Shown: positions 1-12,699 of the stretch, piece after piece
Layout of the letters: each line of letters opens with the position of its first letter
Numbering within the stretch: the first letter of the stretch is position 1
DNA from: Mactromeris polynyma
Lineage: Eukaryota > Mollusca > Bivalvia > Venerida > Mactridae
Assembly (NCBI GenBank): GCA_032209605.1
Contig: JASFXZ010000037.1
Coordinates: 3,100,001-3,164,000, forward strand
Direction: 5' to 3'
DNA length: 64,000 bases
Program-made: the position numbers and the translations under genes
Notes under the pieces: generated by a model
Database searches by the model: none
Seen by the model: only the letters and a program-made list of their open reading frames with translations
Told to the model about the DNA's origin: nothing

Positions 1-1345
1 ATACTTAAGTACAGAAACATTGTATCGTGTGAAATGTGATTTTTGGGGTAAAACTAAAAAAAAAGGAAATTTTGGAATCGGATAATTTCCCGTTCATTTT
101 CACTGTAAAAGTTTCAAAACAGTAATTTTCACCAAATGTTATATTGCAAAATCAATAATATAAATTATAGAAACAGTTAATGATGGGGAATGTAATATAT
201 ATTTGTAATATAAATCCACATAAATTGAGGTATTGGCAACCTTTTCAACACACGTAGATGTAGCATACAATGTTAAAACCATACAATTTTGATGTAGTGT
301 CACATCAAAGAATTGCATGATGGAATATAATATTTTTCACACAACTTTCATCCGAGTCCAGAAGTAGTTTCTAAGGAGCCAGAACACGGTCAGGGAACAA
401 GCATTAGTTTGCATATATGAAAGGGAGTCGGGGCAAAGTTTGAACATCGTATGCCTTTTTACGTTTGTTGAAAAGGTTGCACTATCATCAATTTATGTGG
501 ACCCAAAACAAACTACCAACTACGTCTGATGCATCTATGTACAATAGTTTGTGAGTATCTCTAAAATACAGGACTGGGAAGGACATGATGATTTGGACCC
601 GCTAGAATGGGGGTTGAGAACTAGTAGGTAACAAACTATATCCAGTGTCAACTGGAAGAGCGCCAGCTCGTGCTCACATAATGATAGTTGTACGGTGCAC
701 TTGTCAAACTGGCTGCCGTACAGTAGCATGTAGCTACAAGAATGTTGGATTTGAATGTAGTTCAGCCTGATTTACATGCAAAGGAGTCAGCTGTGAGATT
801 GCCATCAGCCCAGATTTGGCATTTGACTAATACATTTTGCATATCTTATGCTGCATTAAGACACCGACATTGCTTCTATTATAATCATATAATTGTGTGA
901 TCAAATTCATATGGCTTCCGGAAAATAGCATTTTTGTTTATGTTTTCAGAACTTTTACCTCAAAACCATATTTCTTGTTTGATTTGATAGCATAATGTTA
1001 TCATATGTTATATTGAGAGATAACACGTAGCTTATCTCATTTCTGTGACTTTCATTGTTTTGTTTTTTTAATCCAGGAATAGGCAAAATATACCAGAAAT
1101 TGCAACTTTTAGTTATTTCTTTTTTGATATATTTTTCAAATAAATATTACATTCCGCATTATAAACTATTTCTATGATTTAAAGTATGGATTTTGCAATA
1201 TAACATGAGTCAAAAATAACTATTCTGAAAACTTTATAGTTAAAATGAACGGGATATTAACAGATTCCAAAAATTCCCATTTTTTGTTATTTTTTTAAGT
1301 TTTGTCCCAAAAATCACATTTCACAGGATACAATGTTTCTATACT
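1..1345. repeat. Long inverted repeat, ~200-bp arms around ~0.9 kb
   Basis: The sequence at 1-210 reappears reverse-complemented at about 1135-1345. Shared landmarks include the stretch giving 'atgaacggga', 'ccccaaaaatcacatttcac' and 'ttatattgcaaaatc' in the same order on opposite strands, with scattered mismatches. The space between contains a smaller inverted pair at 219-249 and 467-498 (cataaattga... and ...tcaatttatg). The arrangement resembles a foldback or long-TIR DNA transposon. The left end may lie outside the window, so a target duplication cannot be tested. No transposase-like frame is visible between the arms. Confidence 0.65.
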
Positions 1346-2560
1346 TTAGGTAGTTTGAACTGTACTATAATATCTATTAAATACAGTATTTCTGGTAGTT
1401 TTATTGCAAAATTTGAGTTAGTTATTGGCAAATTCCAAAAATTCCCATTTTTTGTTATTTTTTTAAGTTTTACCAAAAAAATCACATTTCACTCGATACA
1501 ATGTATCTATACTTTTGGTATTTTTAACTGTAATATAATATCTATCACATCAAGTAATTCTGGTAGTTTTATTGCAAAATTTTACTTAGTTATTGGCAAA
1601 TTCCAAAAATTCCCATTTTTTGGTTATTTTTTTAAGTTTTACCCCAAAAATCACATTTTACACAGTACAATGTATCTATACTTTAGGTATTTTAAACTGT
1701 AATACAATATCTATCATATCAAGTAATTCTTGTAGTTTTATTGCAAAATTTGACATAGTTATTGGCAAATTCCAAAAATTCACATGTTTTTGGGTTTTTT
1801 TTTTAAGGTTTTACCCAAAAAATCATATTTCACACGGTACGATGTTTCTATACTATAAGTATTATGTACTGTAATATAATATCTATTACATAAAGTAATT
1901 CTGGTAGTTTTATTGCAAAATTTGACATGGTTATTGGCAAATTCCATAAATTTCCCATGTTTTTGGTCATTTTTTTTACGGTTTTACCCCAAAAAATCAC
2001 ATTTCACTTGTTACAATGTATCTATACTTTAGGTATTATGTACTGTTATACAATATCTATTAAATATAGTAATTTTGGTAGTTTTATTGCAAAATGTGAC
2101 AAAGTTATTAGCAAATTCCAAAAATTCCCATGTTTTTGGTTACTTTTTTAAAGGTTTTATCCCAAAAATCACGTTTTACACGGTACAATGTTTCTATACT
2201 TTATGTATTATGTACTGTAATAAAATATCTATTCAATAAAGTAATTCTGGTAGTTTTATTGGAAAAATTGACATAGTTATAGGCAAATCCCAGAAATGCT
2301 CATTTTTTGTGATTCTTTTTTAATTTTACCCCAAAAATCACAATTTAACACTGTTCAATGTTTCTATACTTTAATTATTTTGTACTGTATGCAATATCTA
2401 TTAAATACAGTAATTCTGGTAGTTTTATTGCAAAATTTGACATAGTTATTGGCAAATTCCAGAAATTCCCATTCTTATTTAAAATTTCAACCATTTTACC
2501 CCAAAAATCACATTTTGCACCGTGTGATTGTCCTATACTTTTAGTATATTTAATGTGATG
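1225..2560. repeat. ~170-bp AT-rich tandem array, about 8 copies
   Basis: The phrase 'ttggcaaattcc' recurs near 1425, 1594, 1763, 1934, 2108, 2282 and 2452, a period of 169-174 bp. Each unit also carries 'ccccaaaaatcacattt', 'tttctatacttta' and 'ggtagttttattg'. The units are diverged, with one-base indels in the T runs. The first unit is also the right arm of the inverted repeat, so the array seems to have grown from that arm. Short open frames across it on both strands are products of the repeat and not genes. Confidence 0.9.
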
Positions 2561-2589
2561 CCTTATATGACACAAATCCACAAAAATTA

Positions 2590-3290
2590 TTTCTGTGCAT
2601 TTTTTCCCCCAATTTTTTTATTTTGACTGGCCTACAAGTTCACATTTTTTTTGATATGTTATGGGAGTACGACCAAACACGAATTACACAGTTACATGCT
2701 CAATGTATCTCTATCCAAACCTACCTGTGTATTTGTCGATTGGCATCCGATTTCGCTATTACCTGATTCATCCAAGTTCACTCTGGACTATAAACCTTGT
2801 ATGAACTGTGTCGTCTGAACTTTGTTAGCATTTTTACTCTGCTATCAAGGAACTGCCTTGCTTAAAGTACATTAGGTATGAGATTGTCGTCTACAATAAA
2901 TGAAAAAGAAAACGTTAGATTCAACCATTTTGGTACCTTGTTTTACTCAAGTCCTTATCACTGATTGCGACTAAGAAACACATACAGAATAGTTTGAAAA
3001 AAGTGCTTTTCCAGATCCATGTAAACTTTCCTTATAAGCGGAAATATTGTACACCAGAGATAGATAACTTGGTGCATCATCTTGTAAGTAGATATATTAA
3101 GTCCATACTGTTTAATTCAACTATTACTTTGGTATGTTGTTATTTGACATGATCTTCAGGTAAAACAATCTTAAAATCATAGAACGCCGAATCCAAATAA
3201 TCCAGAATTGATATTCATTATCTGCAGAAATATTTATCTAAAATTGTTGGCGAGAGCTAATTGTTGCTAAGCGACGACACTGAAAGCATT
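2590..3290. other. No recognisable feature
   Basis: Ordinary AT-rich sequence. I see no coding frame with family similarity, no tandem repeat and no RNA gene. Confidence 0.5.
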
Positions 3291-3293
3291 TAT

Positions 3294-3512
3294 TCAAATT
3301 GAATTTTTTCTTGCTTTGTATTTAGTGAGATAAATCAAATCTTCGTTTATTACTCCATGACAAGCTGTCTGTGAAAGTTCCACGCTTGCCAATATCTTTT
3401 CTTCTTGGGAAAAGTTATTGCGCATTAAATCTAATGATGCGACAAACACAATAATGATCTTATGATGGAAATTGTTCAACGTTTTAAAATTAAGAATGGA
3501 ATCATTTCGCAT
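3294..3512 (-). CDS. Short unassigned ORF, paralogue of the ORF at 39469-39738
   Basis: This 72-residue minus-strand frame shares a C-terminal block with the ORF at 39469-39738. In order: IIVF, then LDLM, then a small stretch with N-F, an acidic/basic patch (SQEEK here, QKDD there), VE(L/F)S(Q/R)T, and (V)IN(E/D)DLIYL. Many differences are conservative (E/D, L/F, K/R), as expected of sequence that was once under protein-level selection. The DNA beyond the stop is also shared ('gttgctaagc' with 'actgaaag'). There is no recognisable domain. It could be a terminal exon of a small gene family or part of an unnamed mobile element. Confidence 0.35.
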   Translation of the reverse strand: MRNDSILNFKTLNNFHHKIIIVFVASLDLMRNNFSQEEKILASVELSQTACHGVINEDLIYLTKYKARKNSI

Positions 3513-3559
3513 GGAACGTATAATCTCAGAATGGGTTAATGTTTTCTGTGTCCTGTGTT

Positions 3560-4900
3560 CGTAATTTTATCGTTTGTTACGACCTATTTAAATCGTATTG
3601 AATTAAAATTGATAGGTTTGTTCTGTTGATTGTTTTCTAATTTCAAGTTAGGCGTATTCCCATTCCAGGTTAACGCACTCTTTACGGGATTTGTTACTAC
3701 ATTGGTTGAACCAAGTTCAAATGAAGTTCAGTTTGATTTGCTGTTAATCGTACAAGCCGATGATTTGGAAAAAACGGCCTTTTCTCCCTGTGGCGACTTA
3801 TTCTCTCTCTCTTTTATATGGGAAATTTGAATATGTACGGAATGATATTTTGTAATTGAAATGAAGGAGACAGTAGAACCACCAAACAGAAATCTGCTTA
3901 TTGTTCGACTTCTTCATTTATGTAAGTATGTAATCAATTGTGCTAGAGTTTAGGTTCTATGGAACGTAGACTGGCGGTCAATGAAAACGCACCATGAAAA
4001 TATACTTATTATAGTTTAGACTGCTCTTCTTTTTGGATGTCAAAACTGAAATAATGTTCAAGGACTTACAATATATATGTAAGGAAAGAAGCGATATATC
4101 GTAACGTATTGCGGTACGTTTGATGCGTATCGTGTAATCCCTGTAAACAATATCTGTAAATATACTTATACTTAAGGAAAACTATTCCAGACATAACTAT
4201 TTGTATGGAAATGAACACGTTGCTTACTTGCATACAACATGTTAACGTTGCTGTACCATATTAACAATTTACCCCTATACAATACTATCATAAACTTGTC
4301 ATTTCGCCCGACTGTTACTTTTAATAGATTGAAGCATTTAGAGAAAATGAATAACATCGTCGCCTAAACGCAGTCTAAATGACACATTATGAGATAATAT
4401 TGACTCAATTGGAGACATCGAAATGTGGAAACGTAATGCTGTTCTTCAACAACTATTTACCAATTTTAATGAATTGCGTGCTTTAACAACTGTTCATTTT
4501 ATCCAAAACACCATGTTTTGAGAATTTTAAGAGAAGTGCCAGCATTGGATACGAAATGATTAACTTGCACAGTTAAGCTACATAATGTATAACGACTTTG
4601 ATAATTAGCTTGCGTCTGATAATTACACTGAAAATGTGCTTTTCTGTTTTATAATTGTATACTCAAAGTATAACCCACAATATGATATTGGTAATAAAAT
4701 CTCAGCTATCGTTATGCTTAATGTATTTTCGTGTGCATAACGACATACAAATTTGTACAATAGGAGGCCTACAGTTCCACATAGAAATGTTCTCTGTCTT
4801 GTCAAATGTTCTTATATTTAAATTGTTGTCAGCATTTCATTGAATGCCTTCGAGATTCCAATTTAAACAAGAGTGGCAAACTGTCACAAAATACGCCCGT
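3560..4900. other. No recognisable feature
   Basis: AT-rich unique-looking sequence. Short open frames at 3630-3830 and 4172-4357 have no recognisable similarity and no convincing coding character. Confidence 0.5.
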
Positions 4901-4929
4901 CATAAGTCAGAGCTCAGATTTAAAACAAG

Positions 4930-5905
4930 ACAAATTTTAGGTAATTTCTAAAACCAAACGGTGATAACTCCCGAGCGACTAAAGCGACATGGCTGATTAT
5001 CGAACTTGGCCGAGATATTATGCTCACAAACATTTTCACCAAGTATGGTAACGACCGGATGAAAACTCTTTGACTTAGAGAGCGGACAAGGCTAATTTGG
5101 CAATTTTTGGATAATTCAAGGGCCATAATTCCGAAGTGCCTAGGGTGATGTTGCTGGTTATCGAACTTGGCCGAGATATTATGCCCACAAACATTTTCAC
5201 CAAGTAAGGTAAAAATCAGATGAAAACTGTTTGACTTAGAGAGCGGACAAGGCTAATTTGGCCAAGTTTGGATAATTCAAGGGCCATAATTCCAAAGTGC
5301 CTAGGGCGATGTGTCTGGTCATCGAACTTGGCGGGGATTATTATATTCACAAACATTTTCACCAAGTATGGTAAAGATCGGACGAAAACTCTTTGACTTA
5401 GAGAGCGGACAAGGCTAATTTGGCCAATTTTGGATAATTCAAGGGCCATAATTTAGAAGTGCTTGGGGCAGTGTGACTGGTGATCGAACTTGGCCGAGAT
5501 ATTATGCACACAAACATTTTCACTTAGTTTGGTAAAGATCAGATGAAAACTCTTTGACTTAGAGAGCGGACAAGGCTAATTTGGCCACTTTTGGATAATT
5601 CAAGGGCCATAATTCAGAAGTGCCTGGGGCAGAGTGTGACTGGTTATCGAACTTGGCCGAGATATTATGCCCACAAACGTTTTCACAAAGTTTGGTAAAG
5701 ATCGGATGAAAAGTCTTTGACTTAGAGAGCGGGCAAGGCTAATTTGGCTAATTTTGGATAATTCAAGGACCATAATTCAGAAGTGCCTGGGGCGATGTGG
5801 CTGGTTATCACACTTGGCCGAGATATTATGCCCACAAACATTTCCTCCAAGTTTGGTAAAGATCGGATGCAAACTCTTTGACTTAGAGAGCGGACAACGT
5901 GGACG
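4930..5905. repeat. ~162-bp tandem array, about 6 copies
   Basis: The phrase 'tgacttagagagcgg' occurs near 5071, 5231, 5393, 5553, 5717 and 5879, a spacing of about 160-164 bp. Each unit also has 'ggataattcaagggccataatt', 'cgaacttggccgagatatta' and 'acaaacattttcac'. Copies are alike enough to align by eye, with small indels. The minus strand happens to be open over one or two units at a time, giving look-alike peptides beginning MALELSK. I treat those as by-products of the repeat. Confidence 0.92.
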
Positions 5906-6480
5906 CCGCCCGCCCGCCACGGGTGTTCCCATAAAACATCCCATTTTTCGAACGGGCGTATACAGATTACTTGTGCAGAAAAAGATATAGAAGATTGAGA
6001 ACCGCTGCACTAATTGTTCTTAATTGCTGAGCAATTCGGTCGTAAACTGCCGGTAATATGGTTGCTGTGAAATGAAGAAAGAGAAACTCTTCATGTATGT
6101 TTCTTTTACCAGATAATTCAACAAATATTTTGACATATTTTTGTATACAACATCAATAGTGTTTAATCATATTATGTTCTTATATTCGGGAAACATTTGT
6201 ACGTAGACCGATTTCTTTAGTGTAATGTTTGTTTGACTTTTCATTAGATCAACATATATATGATATTATTTTCTCAAACACTCCATTATTACCATGCTAA
6301 TCGTTTCTATTCCGATGAATGTATGGGGCTACATCGTAGATAAACATTTATTAGTTTCTCAGATCATTGAAGTATGAAATTATATCATCTTCATCAGTCA
6401 TACAAATCACCGCGATATGTTGGCAATAAAACGCTGCATGACAACGATGCTATTATAACATCGTAGTACAAACACTATAG
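5906..6480. other. No recognisable feature
   Basis: The tandem array stops abruptly near 5905 at a GC-rich patch (5900-5930). The rest is AT-rich and I recognise nothing in it. Confidence 0.45.
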
Positions 6481-6604
6481 GGACGTAAATTGTGGCTATT
6501 CTTTCTTAACATGATAGCATACATAACTACACATTATGACTCCAAACAAAATGAGCATGCAATCAAAGCTTCTCGCTATTAAGTATTCTACGTGTAAAGG
6601 AAGG

Positions 6605-6705
6605 ATTAAGTTGTTACAGGGAACGCTATATTCACAAGACAACGCCTCCCTACATAGATCTGAGGAAACATCAGCACCAACCACTAGGATTTGAGAAGGT
6701 GTAAT
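6605..6705. repeat. Fragment of a dispersed repeat (related to repeat D)
   Basis: The wording 'gggaacgct...cacaagacaacgcctccc' followed by 'gatttgagaaggtgtaat' is shared with 48060-48125. Its first half also matches the start of repeat D at 17320 and 62636. It is a short, diverged fragment. Confidence 0.5.
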
Positions 6706-6719
6706 TGCAAACTTTTATG

Positions 6720-9700
6720 GATACAGTTTATTTCATTTACGTCCAGTAAGCCATATGGTCCATGAAGACAAACAAATATATACATATTTTTTATTTACAA
6801 TCATACGTCTATGAGATGGAGAAGGAACACTTTAAAACATAGTCAAACACATAAGGTTACAGTTACAGAACAAACTGAAAATGACTATGTCATAAAACAT
6901 GCGAGAGCGAACACACATGTGTATGAAGTAATAATACACGTAAATACGCGTATATGTACTATGTTATCAGTCATTACCACATTATAGTAACAAATATGTA
7001 AGTATCAATAGTGTCATATTGTATGTAAATATATACAATGTATACAATATGGGGATGGACAAAAATGACTTGACTGGGTGATTACCAATACCAATGAAGT
7101 AGATTAAAAGGACAAAAGAGAAGGAAGTGAATGCATTTACGGACAGACAGGGGATGGACACGAAAATATATTTCAAATGAAAGATCTTAAATATAATACA
7201 GGTTATTAATGACCCCCAGAAATAATTTTTTTAACTATTTTGTCAGATGTTTTTTCAAGGTTGCCAGTGGTTATATGACATGCAACTTTATATACAAAAA
7301 TATAATTGGAGCAGTCTTCACAAAATCCAATGCAAAGTTTTATCGTGATCCCAGGAATATTTTCGTATATACCTTCTGCGTCGTGTGTATGCCACCCCTA
7401 TGTTTAAATCTACGATGTTCAGTAAATCGCACTAATGAGAAATAGTTTCCAATAAGTTCTGTCTGTCACCTTATTACGTTCAAGTAACACTTAAGTCAGC
7501 GAAGTATAATGGCTGACTGCTTAGTAGTATTCCAAATCAGAGCCATTGAGCTCCAAAAGCTAATGGGTGGAATTATCTTTACGTGAACGGTATATGCCAG
7601 CCGAAGACAAGTGTAAAGCCGTTCAGACAGTATCTTGTAAAAATACGAAAATGTCGAGGATTGGCATATTCACAAAGCTGGACCTCCTGCACAGACGTCT
7701 TATCCATATATAGATTCTAATGTAACACAGGAGTCCCAAGAATACGGTTTATTGACCATATAAGTAGTATAATGGCAGATTTTCAACTCAGACTTAAAAC
7801 AGTAATGGTTAAACCATGGCTCAACACTGTTCTTACGAAAAATTACTAAAACTCGGCAAGTTTATCTGCAATATATTAGCTCAACCTTCGTCACACATCT
7901 TAACCAGTTTATCAGTCATTAAAGCGACTATCCTAATGCTACATGTGCGTAAAAGTGTAAGTTTGTTGATTCAACAAGCATATTGAAACATGTCCAGTTA
8001 TGCGCTTCACATCAATGTTATTCGGTTTGATTCATTGTTTTCGTAACACGACTGCCCCTAAATGTATTTTTCCTGAATCTTTTATTTCAAAGATTGTTAT
8101 TATCTATTATTATATATATGCATAGTTCGTAATAAAACTTACAGCTGATACATGTGATATAAGATGTCCCATACAAGCGGTGTATCCCCTAAACATAACC
8201 CAAATAGTTTTATACCCCGGAACCGGCTCTCTCTCGTCTCGCACACTTGCTTAAATACTTTGTATGTCTCCTCGTATATTAGCTGGCTGTTCTATTTGAA
8301 TGTAGTGTTTCCTGCCCGACCTCTCAAATCATTTATATTATTCATTATGATAAGTACGCATTACGCATTATCTTACAGTGCCATGTTCATCGCCGAGTTC
8401 TTCCTTTCCCGATAGTATCAGCATTATTCAAAATAAGTTTTTTGTTTATTTCATCTGTTTGTTTTGAAAGGATCTTTGGTAGAATATTAAACTAACAGAA
8501 GATTAGATGCTGTGCGTAGATTAGTTTTTAGTCTCCGGTTGCATAAACATGACACAAGATTACGTTGCTTTAGTTTCCGTCAATTATGGAAAATATTTCA
8601 CAGAAATAGTGTGAAACAAATCATTCCAATTTTCATTCTTTTATTTCCTGGGGCTATACAATCAATTTCAATAGAAACTTTTCCCAGCTAATGTATCCGT
8701 TTAGAGACCAGATTTATTGTACGTTCGTTCTCGTACAAATGATGTTGAATCACCTCGGAGAAGAGGCTACCAGACTCCAATATGTCTTTTATGTACACAT
8801 ATCTATGCACTTTGCTTTCAGTTTGGTAACTTAAAACTATATTATGTTATTTCGCTGGAAAGAATTCGGGACGATGCACCATTGTACTTAAAATACCAGT
8901 TTGAAGCATCCAATTTTTTAAACATTTACCAAGTGGTTATGGTAACCAACCGGTAAAATGTTGTTAATCATGATTATTAATTGTAACCAGCATTACATAC
9001 TTATCATTAAAATTATTTAAAAATCCGTATATATACACATATTGTAAAGAATGGCATTTTCTCCGACCAGTGGTAAACATTAACCATAGTTTACATTGTT
9101 TCATACCATTGGATGCAGACGGCAAGCTGTAATATCACACAATGTAACCAGTATTTTAGTGCGCTTATGTAACTGATTCTCAAACCACGAGACGTTCTAA
9201 TTGTTGACCTTGACAATTCAATCAACTAATGGTTTTTAAAACGGTGCAATTTTTTTTTAGTTCATTGGATCGTTGGACGAATTGCATCTTGTCGGTTATT
9301 AAAGTGACTTTAGACACTAGTGTAACGATCTCTGGTATTGAACACTGTCTAGGTCGTCTCATTTTCAAGCGTATAATATATCCTTTGGGATCATATATCA
9401 AATAAAGAAATAATCTGAAAGATAATGAAACACTTAACCCGCCATAACTATACAATCTCACGCTGGGTGATTCATGCATGGTTTCTGTTCTGAAAAATGT
9501 ATACAGAAGTCAAATAGGAAATGGAACATACACAGAGCACTATCACAAAGCACAAAGAGACATGAACATGTATTAAATTTTGTTATGAAAAATGACGGCT
9601 ACGAACCTAATAAAACAGTATTTCGTATTGTACATGTACTAGGTCATTTGTCAGTTGAGTCGCCCTATTGATTTCAATTTGAACAGGGTGTTGGAAACCA

Positions 9701-10400
9701 CGTATTCTGTGACGTCTACTGCACACGATCGATTTTGCCAGCGCTTTGAATTATATTTTTTTCTGTGAAGTAAAGCACAGTCTATGCGGCTTACTTATTC
9801 TACCCCTTGTCAGCCTCCGTGTATTGCAGGATGTTTTCCTTTTGTTTCAAACACTTCCATTGTATCACATTACATATCCATATCGTTTGTTCTAAGCACG
9901 CACGAGTAATTACAGCAAATACCTTTGAATCACAACAAAAAGGCATAATAGTTAATACTTGTATGTTCTAACTCGATGTATGTATCAGGATTTTTGTTAT
10001 TTCTGATATTTGTTCGGCGTATTTCAAAAGGCATACAGTTTTCTGTATTTTATTTCGACGATGGAACAACAATTGTACGTGATTGTCATTTGTTATAATT
10101 ATGATTAAATATGATTTACATTTTTGTATATATACCAATGGGAAAACGTTAAGCGTATCGGGTATATTTGTAAAGGACAAAACGAGATGCAGAATACAAT
10201 GATATATTTATTCAATCACCAAGTAGTTTAATATATGTATTTCGATACATTTACAAAATACCTGCTTTCTAGATACAAATTCCAAAGGAAACTACTCTAA
10301 CTAAATCTTATGTTACTTGAAGTACACACACATTTGACAAATTGGTCTATAGATACATCAGTTTATATGATAATATGCGTACGCCTAATTCGCCGAACAT
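6720..10400. other. Long stretch without a supported gene
   Basis: AT-rich sequence with only scattered short frames (for example 7209-7445, 8164-8415, 8717-8956, 9222-9479). None has a recognisable domain, a clear exon chain or a homologue elsewhere in the window. I see no tandem array, RNA gene or clear inverted-repeat element. Confidence 0.5.
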
Positions 10401-10419
10401 TGTCCAGTTGTTTAAGAAA

Positions 10420-11085
10420 GGCCCATCGGGGTTAGCATCTCTGGTCCCAGTGCTCAAACACGCCGTCCGTAGTCATCCATTTGGCATTCACGGGATTGAG
10501 ATCCGGTGAAAGGGATGGTCGTGGTAAGCTGACGGTAGTTTGTGCTGTTTTGCAGTTTTTAATGATGCGTGCATTGTAAGGGCACGCAATGTCATTCTTA
10601 AAGCCATGTGCTGTCCTTGGGAACTGTTACGAAAAGCCTGACAACGGATTCAAGGATGTTATGGCAGTACGTGACACCATTGTGATTTCCCTCAATAACT
10701 TATAGCTTATATGATCATAACTGAATGTCCTTCATACCATTACACTTCCTCCGCCTCCTTGCCCTGTCTGTTGCATGCACTCTAAAGTATAATTCTCACC
10801 GGGCATACGTCGAACACGACTCAGATCATTCTAACAGAACAGGCAAAAAAAAACGACTCTCATCATTCCAGGATTTCGATGGAGGCAAACCTGTTCTGTC
10901 GACCTCTCATTTGGCATCTTTGGCATATATGTTACATTGCCAGTTTCTCTATGCTTCTGGGAAGCTTAATAACAACGTTTTGAGAAATATTAACAGAGTC
11001 CGAAGCTGCTTTCAGTGTCATGCCGGCTTCGCATATAGCAATAATCTGCCATTGTTGGCCTCAAAGAGTCCTTTTTGTCTTATTA
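10420..11085 (-). pseudogene. Tc1/mariner-type transposase relic
   Basis: Reading the minus strand from about 11050 down gives an N-terminal helix-turn-helix of Tc1 type (IIAICEAGMTLKAASDSVNI...), then WNDESRF in the middle catalytic block, a GGGSVMVW-like remnant, and at about 10640-10440 the sequence ND-ACPYNARIIKN followed by LPRPSLSPDLNP. This is the domain order of DD34D/E transposases of the Tc1 family, which cut and paste DNA at TA sites. The acidic residue expected just after SPDLNP is replaced by asparagine, and stops and frameshifts break the frame in several places, so it is dead. The 182-residue open frame on the opposite strand (10725-11273) is its antisense shadow. Inverted ends were not located. 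Confidence 0.8.
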
Positions 11086-11289
11086 CACACGTGCTGAAAT
11101 GGTCACTGCTTCGTGAACAGCATATTTGGATAGTATTTTTTGATTTACTCAACCGTAACGGTAAAATGATCATTATGTACATATTTACGTTACAACCAAT
11201 GTTATATCATCCGCAACAAACAATGGGTTTGAGAATTGAAATTAAAATGCTAGAATTCAGTGAATATGCTTAACATTTTCCCATATCTA

Positions 11290-12699
11290 TGTATATATAA
11301 TGACAATGACAATGACAAAGCTTTATTCGCTATAAGGCCTCCGGCCCATGCAAAATACAACAATACATTACAAATATATGTACAAAGTATAGCATGTGTA
11401 ATTTCAATCAACTTGATAAAGTACATTTGAAAAGATAACATTCATCAATTACTGGTTTACAATTTGTAGTTATAACTCATGCATAAGTGTTTTTCTTTTT
11501 CGAAAGGCATGGTATAAGTATACAGCTACTGACTTAATCAATTCTTCATTCTTTGATGACATTAGAATATTAAAATTGTTAACATTTGGTATGGTATAAT
11601 ATTTTTGAGGTATATACAAAACACGCAAATCCGAATAGCAGGTACATTTTAGCAAAAAGTGAAACTCGTCTTCGATACTATTAGTATCGCATATTTTACA
11701 AAACCTGTTTTGTCTTGGAATATTAGAATACCTTCCTTTTTCAAGTTCAAGGTCATGGCTACCTATTCTAAAATTTACATAAATATATCTGAACTTTCTA
11801 AGATCCAAGACATCTAGGTAAGTTTCATAAACAAAATTGTTTTTGTGCATTTTATAACTTAGAAGTTTTGAATTTACGTTTATGTTTGCACACCATTCCT
11901 GTTTACTGACATCTTTAAGTCTATTTTCGAACATATTCAAAAAAGAGTTTTCAAAATGTACATTTTGCTCATTCCATATATAGCCAAATCCGAAAGTTTC
12001 TAAACATTTTTTGATGGCAGTAGCCCAATTTACAATTCCATACTTGTCATCAATAAGCATCATATTGTAACATTTTTTCACGATCCTTTCCTCAGGCATT
12101 TTCAAAATTTTTAACCAGTACTTTAGAGCCCTTTTATATGTTTTTATATATAATGGATATCTTTCACAGTCACCTAACACTGCCGAGTTTGATGCATTTA
12201 GTTTCGCACACATAAATCTTTTACAAGCATAATATTGTACACGTTCAAGTACTTCAAATTTTTCTAAGCCCCATACTTCTGATCCGTATAATAATTGGGG
12301 ACAAATTTTACAGTCAAACATTTTAAAGAAAATAGATTTAGGTAATTGACCATGTTTATACAATGAATGTAAAATTGATATTAAGACTCTTTTTCCTTTG
12401 ACACACAATTCATGTACCATACTATTCATAGACAGCTGCTGAGTAAACGTTAAGCCAACATAACAAAAACTATTGACAACATCTAATTTAGTATTATTGT
12501 AAGACCATTTTTCATTTCTAGCTAAAATTCCACCATTTTTAAAAACAACAATTTTTGTCTTATTTTCATTTACCCTTAACATGTATCTTTTACAGAACCC
12601 TGACAGCACATTTAGTTGTTTTTGTAGACCATAAACAGTGTCTGACATTAGTGCTATATCGTCTGCGAACATTAAAAGAAATAATATATATATACACAT
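11290..12699 (-). mobile_element. 5'-truncated non-LTR retrotransposon (RT C-terminus plus 3' UTR)
   Basis: An uninterrupted 409-residue minus-strand frame (11470-12699) begins almost at the reverse transcriptase FADD catalytic motif (LMFADDIALMS). It continues through the thumb region with LLYGSEVWG and ends with a cysteine/histidine knuckle (CKIC...EDEFHFLLKC). The fingers, most of the palm, the endonuclease and ORF1 are missing, as expected of incomplete reverse transcription. Downstream on the minus strand is a short UTR with 'ggccggaggccttatagcgaataaag', then a (TTGTCA)n-like tail at 11300-11320. The intact frame suggests recent insertion. Its C-terminus resembles that of the element at 29778-34911 in motif order. 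I place it in the broad I/Jockey group without fixing a clade. The initiator methionine is arbitrary because the copy is truncated. Confidence 0.85.

Noticed and set aside
4920..5449. Similar minus-strand peptides starting MALELSK
   Set aside because: They arise from the 162-bp tandem array, with stops in most units and no conserved reading frame across it.
10725..11273. 182-codon plus-strand open frame
   Set aside because: It lies antisense to a recognisable Tc1-type transposase relic; the minus strand carries the conserved motifs.
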